From: Paraprevotella sp.
GTDB taxonomy: Bacteria > Bacteroidota > Bacteroidia > Bacteroidales > Bacteroidaceae
Assembly: GCA_017630975.1 (NCBI GenBank)
Contig: JAGBUF010000010.1
Coordinates: 1 to 8,930 of the forward strand
Direction of reading: 5' to 3'
Length of the DNA stretch: 8,930 nucleotides
Of this stretch, positions 1-6,204 are shown in pieces. The notes beneath the pieces are model-generated. The model did no database searches. It had not been told where the DNA came from and saw only the letters and a program-made list of their open reading frames with translations. The number at the start of each line of letters is the position of its first letter. Positions within the stretch are counted from its first letter, which is position 1. The translations under genes and the position numbers were made by a program.

Positions 1-1
1 A

Positions 2-424
2 GTAGGAGATAGTGGTCTTACTGGTAGAAAAATAATAGTTGATACTTATGGTGGTATGTGTGCTCATGGGGGTGGAGCTTTTTCGGGAAAAGATCCTTCT
101 AAAGTAGATAGAAGTGCTGCTTATTATGCTCGATATGTTGCTAAAAATGTTGTATACAATAATTTATGTGATATTTGTGAAATTGGAGTATCTTTTGCTA
201 TAGGAAGTGTAAAACCTGTATCAATAAATATTGAGACATTTAATACTAATAAAGTACCAATAAATGATATATATAATTTTGTTAATACTAATTTTAACTT
301 TAGTGTAGAAAATATGATAAATGAATTAGATTTGCTTAGACCAATTTATTATAATACTGCAAGTTATGGGCATTTTGGAAGAAATGATATAAATCTTCCT
401 TGGGAAAAAATTAAAGAAATTTAA
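2..424 (+). CDS. metK: S-adenosylmethionine synthetase, C-terminal part (5' end outside window)
   Basis: This enzyme makes S-adenosylmethionine from methionine and ATP in the cytoplasm. The reading frame is open from base 2 and gives 140 residues to a TAA at 422-424; the family is usually about 380-400 residues, so roughly the first 240 are missing to the left. Visible family landmarks are [14 protein letters not shown] (residues 5-18), the phosphate-binding signature GGGAFSGKD (23-31) followed by [10 protein letters not shown], then ARYVAKN, and near the end LRPIY and YGHFGR. An ATG at base 56 lies inside the conserved TYGGM motif and is not the real start. The gene is about 28% G+C and rich in AAT, ATA, TAT and AAA codons, unlike everything downstream. 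The protein, with a C-terminal PWEK, looks closer to Firmicutes/Mollicutes MetK than to Bacteroides MetK, from memory. It converges on dnaA. Function is very secure; its belonging to the same chromosome as the rest is doubtful. Confidence 0.95.
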   Translation, partial: VGDSGLTGRKIIVDTYGGMCAHGGGAFSGKDPSKVDRSAAYYARYVAKNVVYNNLCDICEIGVSFAIGSVKPVSINIETFNTNKVPINDIYNFVNTNFNFSVENMINELDLLRPIYYNTASYGHFGRNDINLPWEKIKEI

Positions 425-462
425 AAAAGACAATTTTTGTCTTTTATTTTTGTCTTTTTTTT
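423..462. terminator. Hairpin terminator between convergent metK and dnaA
   Basis: An 8-bp stem AAAAGACA (425-432) pairs with TGTCTTTT (438-445) around a 5-base loop. On the + strand an alternative 11-bp stem pairs 423-433 with 450-460 and sits in the T run 455-462. On the - strand the short hairpin is followed by six T, so it could also end dnaA transcripts; its right arm overlaps the dnaA stop codon (444-446). The stem is A/T-rich and weak, as is usual for low-GC genomes. It lies exactly at the change of composition. Confidence 0.6.
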
Positions 463-1838
463 AGCAATTTTGTTATTTCCTCCATTTTGGCTTTAAAGGA
501 CTTGTCTACATGTATGCTGTCTTCTACAGTCTTGCACGAATGGAGTACGGTGGCATGGTTGCGATTGCCTATCAAAATACCGATACGTCCGGAGGAGAGG
601 TTGGTGTATTTGGAGGCTAAGTACATGGCGACTTGGCGTGCTTGTACGAAAGGTTGTTTTCGTGATGCACTGAGAATGTCATCCATTTCCACATCAAAAT
701 AATTGCATACCACCTTTAATATATGGTCGATGGTGATAGGCTCTTTTTCTGTTTTAACAGAGAATTTCAATATCTTCTCTGCCAATTGAATGTCTATTTC
801 TCGGTTAAGAACGACAGAATGAGCCATCAATGAGTTTACTACTCCTTCCAATTCACGTACACTATCATTGATGTTTTCAGAAATGAGATCGATCACTTCC
901 TTTGGTATTTTTAACCCTTCTCTGCGTATTTTGCTTCTGAGAATATCATAACGCAACTCTTTATTGGGTTTTTCTAATTCAGCCAACAATCCCCATTTGA
1001 ATCGTGTCAGCAATCGCTCTTCCATACCTTGTAAGGCAGCAGGTGCTCTGTCGGAAGTCAGAATGAGTTGTTTGCCGTTCTGATGTAAGTGGTTGAATAT
1101 GTGGAAGAATGTATTCTGTGTTTTACTCAATGTCGCAAACTCCTGTACGTCGTCTATAATCAGTACGTCTATGGTCTGATAGAAATTGATGAAATCATTG
1201 ACAGTGTTCTTTCTAACAGAATCAGTATATTGAACTTGAAAAAGATGGCTGGTCACATACAATACTCTTTTGGTGGGATGTAGCTCTTTAATTTTCGTTC
1301 CGATGGCATTGACCAAATGAGTCTTTCCGACGCCCGATGGCCCATAGATGAACAAGGGGTTGAAGGTAGATTGTTTTGGGTGTTCCGCAATGGCTTGACC
1401 GACAGAACGAGGGAGCTTGTTGCTTTCCCCTTCTATGAAGTTGTCGAAATTATAGTTGTAGTTCAACTGAGAGTTTAGATCGTCAATTCTTGGTGTTTCT
1501 TCTGCAGGTGTAACCTTTTTGCTTTCTGTTGCAACCTTTTCTTTTTCCGGATGCTTTGCAACCGGTTTGTTGTTTTTATCAGTATTAGCACTAATCAGAC
1601 AGTATTCAAGTCTGATATCCTCGCCAAAAACCTTTTTTATAACGGTATAGAGGAGGTTACCATAATGTTGAACAAGGTATTCATGAAAGAATTCGTTGGG
1701 TAACCCAAACCTAAGCACATTCTCTTGGTAAGACACGATTTGTATAGGCGCAAACCATGTCTTGAACTTGTCTTCTGCAATATTATTGCGGATAGTGCGT
1801 AAACAAGTCTCCCATAGAGTATGGGTTGGATTTTCCAT
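444..1838 (-). CDS. dnaA: Chromosomal replication initiator protein DnaA
   Basis: DnaA binds DnaA boxes at the origin, forms an ATP-dependent filament and opens the DNA for helicase loading. The 464-residue protein has all four domains: domain I at about 1-85 (LWETCLRTI, KTWFAPI), a lysine/glutamate-rich linker at about 86-120, the AAA+ domain at about 125-350, and the DNA-binding domain at about 365-464. In the AAA+ part one sees Walker A GPSGVGKTH (166-174), Walker B VLIIDD (225-230), sensor 1 LTSDR (260-264), the arginine-finger region RLLTRF (275-280) and sensor 2 NDSVRELEG (324-332, Arg328). The DnaA signature is GNRNHATVLHS (424-434), slightly varied from GRDHTTVLHA. The start ATG at 1836-1838 gives a normal N terminus. 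The 3' end runs into the A/T-rich repeat, with last residues KKRQK. The upstream neighbour on the same strand, the MCE gene, is separated by a strong terminator, so dnaA should be transcribed separately. Confidence 0.98.
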   Translation of the reverse strand: MENPTHTLWETCLRTIRNNIAEDKFKTWFAPIQIVSYQENVLRFGLPNEFFHEYLVQHYGNLLYTVIKKVFGEDIRLEYCLISANTDKNNKPVAKHPEKEKVATESKKVTPAEETPRIDDLNSQLNYNYNFDNFIEGESNKLPRSVGQAIAEHPKQSTFNPLFIYGPSGVGKTHLVNAIGTKIKELHPTKRVLYVTSHLFQVQYTDSVRKNTVNDFINFYQTIDVLIIDDVQEFATLSKTQNTFFHIFNHLHQNGKQLILTSDRAPAALQGMEERLLTRFKWGLLAELEKPNKELRYDILRSKIRREGLKIPKEVIDLISENINDSVRELEGVVNSLMAHSVVLNREIDIQLAEKILKFSVKTEKEPITIDHILKVVCNYFDVEMDDILSASRKQPFVQARQVAMYLASKYTNLSSGRIGILIGNRNHATVLHSCKTVEDSIHVDKSFKAKMEEITKLLKKRQK

Positions 1839-1876
1839 TGTTTCTTTTGGTGAATAAAATCTATGCTTCTCGTATG

Positions 1877-1907
1877 CAAATTTCGTAATATTCTCTCACA
1901 TAAGCAA
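1877..1907 (-). promoter_or_regulatory. Candidate Bacteroidetes-type dnaA promoter
   Basis: Read on the - strand, TTG (1907-1905) lies 20 bases upstream of GAAATTTG (1884-1877). This matches the Bacteroidetes pattern of a -33 TTG and a -7 TAnnTTTG with one mismatch in the -7 box (G for the first T). Transcription would begin near 1870, leaving a leader of about 30 bases before the dnaA ATG. The -33 TTG lies inside one arm of the inverted repeat 1901-1924. Confidence 0.35.
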
Positions 1908-1924
1908 GACATAAGTTTTGCTTA
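1901..1924. repeat. Inverted repeat upstream of dnaA
   Basis: Perfect 7-base arms TAAGCAA (1901-1907) and TTGCTTA (1918-1924) are separated by 10 bases. The total span of 24 bp is of operator size and overlaps the -33 element of the candidate dnaA promoter. There is no T run next to it, so it does not look like a terminator. It could be a protein-binding site, but the binding factor is unknown and chance cannot be excluded in such A/T-rich DNA. Confidence 0.35.
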
Positions 1925-1985
1925 ACAAGAAAAACTTAATTAAATAGCTTTTATTCAGAAAGATAAAATTAAAAAATATTTTTTA
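1925..1985. other. Very AT-rich intergenic block behind dnaA
   Basis: Only about one sixth of the bases here are G or C, and the block contains the palindrome TTAATTAA plus A and T runs. It lies between the dnaA promoter region and the terminator of the MCE gene. Such a block could be an easily melted element or an UP-like promoter region. I see no canonical DnaA boxes (TTATCCACA or close variants) nearby, so I do not call an origin. Confidence 0.3.
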
Positions 1986-2042
1986 GCAGAGATTGATGCT
2001 CCCAAATTGTGAGATAATTTTTCATAGGGAGTGCAATAGAAA

Positions 2043-2073
2043 AGCGGTCCGGAACAAATCTGTCCGGACCGCT
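2043..2073 (-). terminator. Strong intrinsic terminator of the amidase-MCE operon
   Basis: A perfect 11-bp G+C-rich stem pairs AGCGGTCCGGA (2043-2053) with TCCGGACCGCT (2063-2073) around a 9-base loop. Read on the - strand it is followed by TTTTCTATT. It begins 17 bases after the stop codon of the MCE-family gene and isolates dnaA from read-through. Confidence 0.9.
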
Positions 2074-2090
2074 ATAATTATATTTAAACT

Positions 2091-2978
2091 TTATTTCTTA
2101 CCGAATAATGAGAAGTGAACGTAACGTTTGGGGTTTTCTTTTAAATCAATGAGAAGATTGTTCGCACTTCCTGCTGTCTGACTAAGATTGTTGTATAATG
2201 AACTGTCGTTGAGCAGTAAACCTAAAGAATTGTCTTTACGATTCATCTTTTCGCTCATGAGCTGGATGTAATTCAAAGTAGTGTCCACCTTGCTCATTGC
2301 TGCCTGAATGTCTATCTGATTAAGGTTGTTCGTCAACGTGACAACGTTACTTCCAACGGTGTTCAGTTTGTCCGTTAATTGTGGAAGGTCGTTCTTCATT
2401 AAATCGTTGAGTTGAACGGATGTCTCGTTAAGGTTGGCTGTGATTCCTTTAGCGTCATTCAGTATCCCTGTAAGGTTAGGGTTGGCAATTAGAGCGTTGA
2501 GGGTGGTTAATAAAGTGTCCACCTTTCCGATGATTTGTTCCATCTGCGGGACCATGTCTCCTGCCTTGTCCATCAACCCCTTTTTGTCATCTCCCTTAAT
2601 GGTGTCACCCACCTGATGAAACTCAGTGTTTTTCGATAGGTCAAGATGTAAGTCGCACCCGCCCAATACTGCTACATCAAGCCTGGCAGTACTTCCTTTG
2701 GGAATCCTCATATTTTCGTTTACACTGATTTGTATGAGTAGCTTGCCGGGATCTTGATAATTGTAGATGATATCGTTTACGGTTCCGATTCTGAAGCCGT
2801 TTGAAAAGACAGGACTGGATTTAGCCAATCCCTTAATGTCGGCAAACTCAATATAGTAAGTATTGCTGGCTTTGAATAAATTGATACCTTTTAGGAAATT
2901 GATTCCTATAAATAGTACTACGAGGGCGACAACACCGGTCAGACCTATTTTTACTTCCTTGGTAAAATATTTCATCAT
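2091..2978 (-). CDS. MlaD/MCE-family lipid-transport protein, membrane anchored
   Basis: MCE proteins form hexameric rings or tubes, anchored in the inner membrane, that carry lipids between the two membranes of Gram-negative cells. This 295-residue protein has a short cytoplasmic N terminus, one membrane segment at about 11-27 (IGLTGVVALVVLFIGI) and an MCE domain at about 38-115 with the usual YYIEFADIKGL, G-RIG-V and RIPKGSTARL motifs. A long, polar, probably helical region (about 130-275) contains several NLN/LN repeats. It ends in KRYVHFSLFGKK, a tail I associate with Bacteroidetes MCE proteins. The start is either Met1 (2978) or the adjacent Met2 (2975). It follows the amidase by only 5 bp, so the two are surely co-transcribed. 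No mlaE permease or mlaF ATPase gene is adjacent, so its partners must be encoded elsewhere. The family is secure; the exact lipid substrate is unknown. Confidence 0.9.
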   Translation of the reverse strand: MMKYFTKEVKIGLTGVVALVVLFIGINFLKGINLFKASNTYYIEFADIKGLAKSSPVFSNGFRIGTVNDIIYNYQDPGKLLIQISVNENMRIPKGSTARLDVAVLGGCDLHLDLSKNTEFHQVGDTIKGDDKKGLMDKAGDMVPQMEQIIGKVDTLLTTLNALIANPNLTGILNDAKGITANLNETSVQLNDLMKNDLPQLTDKLNTVGSNVVTLTNNLNQIDIQAAMSKVDTTLNYIQLMSEKMNRKDNSLGLLLNDSSLYNNLSQTAGSANNLLIDLKENPKRYVHFSLFGKK

Positions 2979-2983
2979 GATTC

Positions 2984-4141
2984 TTATTTTTTGTTCTTTT
3001 TGGTTTCGTTGATGGCTTTTTGGACGTCTGTCTTTACACCATTTTTAAAAGCAATGATAAATGCTTCTTTAAAGTATTTTTTTGCTGTATTTTTTAGTTT
3101 TACGGCTTCTTGATAGTCGTTGGTAGCACCATAGGTATATTTGTATAGTCCTTTTTCCTTATAAAAGTCTATTGGTTTCAATCCCTTGAAACGTGGGTTG
3201 TTGGATTTAAGCTGTTGTGAACTTGCCATCAACTGAACTTTGAAGACAGGTGATGGGTTGTCCTTTTTTGTCTCGGCCTTAACTGTTTCTTTTAGGGGTT
3301 GTGGAGGCTGAGGTATTGTGTTTTCTGTTATTGTTATTGTCGTTTTGGAATGTCCTTTTCTGTATTGGCAGAATGCATTGTATAAACTTCGGCTCATTTT
3401 GTTAATGCCATTTTTGGAGGATAGGAATCTTTCTTCGTCCGGAGTGGAGATGTATCCCAGCTCAACCAACACACTGGGCATACTGGTCTCTCTTAACACA
3501 AGAAAACCGGCTTGATGCACTCCCTTGTCAATGCGTCCGCCCGTGGATTTGAATTCTTTTTGGATGTTTTTGGCAAAGTTCACACTATTCTCCATGTTTT
3601 TGTCTTGCATGAACTCAAAAATGATGTAGCTTTCCGAAGAATTGGGGTCAAATCCCTGGTAGCGTTCCTGATAATCGTTTTCTACCAAGATAACGGCATT
3701 CTCTCTTTTGGCTACTTCCAGATTGTCATCGGCTCGTGCCATACCCAGAGTGTATGTTTCCGCTCCTCTACCTATCTTCTTTTTGGGTAGCGCATTCGTG
3801 TGGATGGAAACAAAAAGGTCTGCAGATGCTTTGTTGGCAATCTCCGCACGTCTTCCAAGTGTGACGAAGATGTCGGATTTACGTGTATAAATCACTTTGA
3901 CGTCAGAGTGGTTTTCTTCAACCAATTTTCCGAAAGCTTTTGCTACAGATAGATTGATGTCTTTTTCTTTTGCAGAACGTCCCAATGCACCGGGGTCTTT
4001 TCCACCATGTCCTGCATCTATAACCAAAATGAATGGTTTGTCGGAACTCGCTGTTCCGGCATACAATCCATCAACTCTTCCGCAAAAGGCAAAGAGCAAA
4101 AGGCATACAGATATGATAATCTTTGTATTTATCCGTATCAT
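2984..4141 (-). CDS. N-acetylmuramoyl-L-alanine amidase (Amidase_3) with SPOR-like C terminus
   Basis: The enzyme hydrolyses the bond between N-acetylmuramic acid and the stem peptide of peptidoglycan in the periplasm, usually during cell separation. I start it at the ATG 4139-4141 (385 residues), because MIRINTKIIISVCLLLFAF makes a proper signal peptide; an upstream ATG at 4168 would add nine residues (MKMHYICII) and cover a promoter-like box. Numbering from 4168, the zinc-amidase fold spans about 46-268. Its likely zinc ligands are His54 in DAGHGG, Glu68 in KEKDIN and His123 in SIHTNA, and the catalytic Glu236 lies in VELGYISTPDEE. A Pro/Lys/Thr-rich linker (about 273-305) leads to a SPOR-like domain (about 307-378, starting FKVQLMASS), which would bind denuded glycan at the division site. 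It heads an operon with the MCE gene and diverges from the PL11 gene. Other AmiC-like roles are possible. Confidence 0.92.
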   Translation of the reverse strand: MIRINTKIIISVCLLLFAFCGRVDGLYAGTASSDKPFILVIDAGHGGKDPGALGRSAKEKDINLSVAKAFGKLVEENHSDVKVIYTRKSDIFVTLGRRAEIANKASADLFVSIHTNALPKKKIGRGAETYTLGMARADDNLEVAKRENAVILVENDYQERYQGFDPNSSESYIIFEFMQDKNMENSVNFAKNIQKEFKSTGGRIDKGVHQAGFLVLRETSMPSVLVELGYISTPDEERFLSSKNGINKMSRSLYNAFCQYRKGHSKTTITITENTIPQPPQPLKETVKAETKKDNPSPVFKVQLMASSQQLKSNNPRFKGLKPIDFYKEKGLYKYTYGATNDYQEAVKLKNTAKKYFKEAFIIAFKNGVKTDVQKAINETKKNKK

Positions 4142-4148
4142 TATGATG

Positions 4149-4156
4149 CAAATATA
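4149..4156 (-). promoter_or_regulatory. Candidate -7 box for the amidase operon
   Basis: On the - strand this reads TATATTTG, a perfect TAnnTTTG. It lies just 7 bases ahead of the ATG at 4141 and inside the longer reading frame that starts at 4168. No good TTG is seen at the expected -33 distance, only TTTC, so support is partial. If used, it would place the transcription start a few bases before the ATG at 4141 and rule out the upstream ATG. Confidence 0.35.
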
Positions 4157-4263
4157 GTGCATTTTCATGAATGAAATTCTTTTTTAAGAGGTATTTCTCT
4201 CTACATGTTGCCATATTTTAATAGTTTTTATCAAAAAAGAAGGGCTTACGTCTTTGCTTTTGT

Positions 4264-4271
4264 TATATTTG
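4264..4271 (+). promoter_or_regulatory. Candidate -7 box for the PL11-GH97 operon
   Basis: TATATTTG is a perfect match to the Bacteroidetes -7 consensus TAnnTTTG. Transcription would start near 4277, some 13 bases before the lyase ATG at 4290. A TTTG is present at 4253-4256 but is too close to be the -33 element, and only a weak TTA lies at the right distance. Such a weak -33 would fit a promoter needing an activator, which is an inference. Confidence 0.45.
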
Positions 4272-4289
4272 TACATTAAATCTAATATA

Positions 4290-6182
4290 ATGAGAAAACA
4301 ATATAGGCCATATCTGTTAAGTTTTTTGATTTTTCTTCTATTACATATCCCATCTATCCTTGTAGGGAAAGTAAAATCAGAGACATTTGAAGTGCTGGGG
4401 AGGGGAGTAGTTGCTGTTCGTCTTTCAACCGACTCTGTGTTGGTAAGTTGGCGCTATTTGTCTACAGATAGCAGAAAAGTCTCTTTTAATGTATATCGTA
4501 ATGGGATGTTGCTGACAGAAGAACCTGTCAAAGTTTCTACACAGTATAGGGATCAATTCCCATCTGGTAAAGAGGCGGTATATGAGGTCCGTCCGGTGCA
4601 AGGACGACGTGAACAGACAACTACTATTGGCAGATGTTTTTTGCCATCTGATGCTCCTTGTGGTTATCTCCAAATTCCTTTAAAGAAACCGGCAGGACAG
4701 GTAATGCCCGATGGAGTGCGTTGTCATTATTCAGCCAATGATGTTTCAGTAGCTGATCTGGATGGTGATGGTGAATTTGAATATATCTTGAAATGGGATC
4801 CTTCCAATTCAAAGGACAATTCGCATAGCGGCTATACCGGAACGGTATTATTGGATGCCTATGAATTGGATGGTACTCATCTATGGAGGATAGACTTAGG
4901 GCGAAATATTAGAGCCGGAGCACATTACACGCAGTTTATGGTGTATGATTTAGATGGCGATGGCAAGGCAGAATTGGTTGCTAAAACTGCGGATGGAACC
5001 ACTGATGGGATAGGTGTCGTACTTGGCGATTCAATGGCAGACCATCGCGTAGCTCCCCGTCGTCCAGAGGGTGGAAAGTATGGTTATATCGCGTCAGGCC
5101 CTGAATACTTGACGGTTTTCAGTGGCGAAACGGGTAAGGCCATGTGTACGGTAGATTATATTCCTCAAAGAGGTCACCTTAGAAAATGGGGCGATAATTA
5201 TGCCAATCGTAGTGAACGTTATTTAGCAGCGGTGGCTTATTTGGGGGGAGCGCATCCAAGTGTTGTGATGTGTCGTGGATACTATACCCGTAGTGTGTTG
5301 GCTGCATACGATTGGGATGGCACAAACTTGACATCCAGATGGGTGTTTGATACTGATTCTACAGCTTGGTCGACTTATGCAGGACAAGGGAATCATAATC
5401 TGCGGGTGGCGGATGTGGATGGCGATGGTTTTGATGAGATTACATACGGTGCGTGTGCTATTGATCATGATGGTAAAGGGCTGTACAACACTCGTTTTGG
5501 GCATGGTGATGCGATGCACTTGACAGCCTTTTCTCCTCACTCAGATGCATTGCAAGTATGGTGCTGTCATGAGAATAAACGTGATGGCTCGGAACTGCGC
5601 GATGCGGCAACGGGGAAAGTCATCTTTCAGATACCATCCAGAATAGATGTGGGCAGATGTATGGCGGCTGATATTGACCCACACAATGAAGGACTTGAAA
5701 TGTGGTCCTCTGCATCCGGTGGTATTTTGAATACGAAGGGGGATGTTGTTTGTTCGTCGCCAAAAGGTTTACCGGTGAATATGGCTGTTTGGTGGGATGG
5801 CGACTTGTTGCGTGAGATGTTGGATAAGGAGTGTGTCAGCAAATATGATTGGAACAATCAAGAATGTTTTCCATTGGCGAATTTCGAGGGATGCCGTTTC
5901 AATAATGGAACGAAGAGCAATCCTTGTTTGCAGGGGGATATCTTGGGGGATTGGCGAGAAGAGGTTATAGTCCGTACCGCAGATAGCGATGCCCTGCGCA
6001 TCTATGTGTCCCCTTGTCCTACGCCTTATCGTTTCCATACTTTCTTGGAGGACCGCCCTTATCGGCTCAGTCTGACGATGCAGAATGTGGCATATAATCA
6101 GCCGACACAACCTGGGTTTTATTTCGGGTCCGAACTGGAGGGTAGCGGAAAGGATTTTCGTGGATATAAATTCAAGAAATAA
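4290..6182 (+). CDS. Rhamnogalacturonan lyase, polysaccharide lyase family 11
   Basis: PL11 enzymes cleave the rhamnose-galacturonate backbone of rhamnogalacturonan I (pectin) by beta-elimination and need calcium. The 630-residue protein is close to the length of Bacillus YesW. A signal peptide covers about 1-30 (LLSFLIFLLLHIPSILVG, no lipobox cysteine), so it is probably periplasmic. A beta-sandwich-like N-terminal domain (about 33-125) opens with LGRGVVAVR and VSWR, followed by FNVYR. The beta-propeller domain then carries three calcium-type motifs: DLDGDG (156-161), DLDGDG (220-225) and DVDGDG (375-380). The family segments GHGDAMH (404-410), NNGTKSNPCLQGDILGDWRE (538-557) and the terminal YNQPTQPGFYFG are present. 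The reading frame could extend to a TTG at 4254, but the ATG at 4290 fits the signal peptide and lies just after the -7 box. GH97 follows 22 bp later. Whether it acts endo (YesW-like) or exo (YesX-like) cannot be told here. Confidence 0.95.
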   Translation: MRKQYRPYLLSFLIFLLLHIPSILVGKVKSETFEVLGRGVVAVRLSTDSVLVSWRYLSTDSRKVSFNVYRNGMLLTEEPVKVSTQYRDQFPSGKEAVYEVRPVQGRREQTTTIGRCFLPSDAPCGYLQIPLKKPAGQVMPDGVRCHYSANDVSVADLDGDGEFEYILKWDPSNSKDNSHSGYTGTVLLDAYELDGTHLWRIDLGRNIRAGAHYTQFMVYDLDGDGKAELVAKTADGTTDGIGVVLGDSMADHRVAPRRPEGGKYGYIASGPEYLTVFSGETGKAMCTVDYIPQRGHLRKWGDNYANRSERYLAAVAYLGGAHPSVVMCRGYYTRSVLAAYDWDGTNLTSRWVFDTDSTAWSTYAGQGNHNLRVADVDGDGFDEITYGACAIDHDGKGLYNTRFGHGDAMHLTAFSPHSDALQVWCCHENKRDGSELRDAATGKVIFQIPSRIDVGRCMAADIDPHNEGLEMWSSASGGILNTKGDVVCSSPKGLPVNMAVWWDGDLLREMLDKECVSKYDWNNQECFPLANFEGCRFNNGTKSNPCLQGDILGDWREEVIVRTADSDALRIYVSPCPTPYRFHTFLEDRPYRLSLTMQNVAYNQPTQPGFYFGSELEGSGKDFRGYKFKK

Positions 6183-6204
6183 CGTATAATAATATATAAT
6201 AGGT

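Noticed and set aside
56..58. ATG as the start of a short 122-aa gene
   Set aside because: The frame is open to the left edge and the ATG lies within the conserved MetK motif; the gene is simply truncated by the window.
1637..1912. A 91-codon minus-strand reading frame overlapping the dnaA 5' end and promoter
   Set aside because: It overlaps dnaA domain I in another frame, shows no recognisable motif, and dnaA is unambiguous.
1995..2020. Possible DnaA box (TTATCTCACA on the - strand)
   Set aside because: It differs from TTATCCACA by an inserted base and stands alone, so there is no cluster to support an origin.
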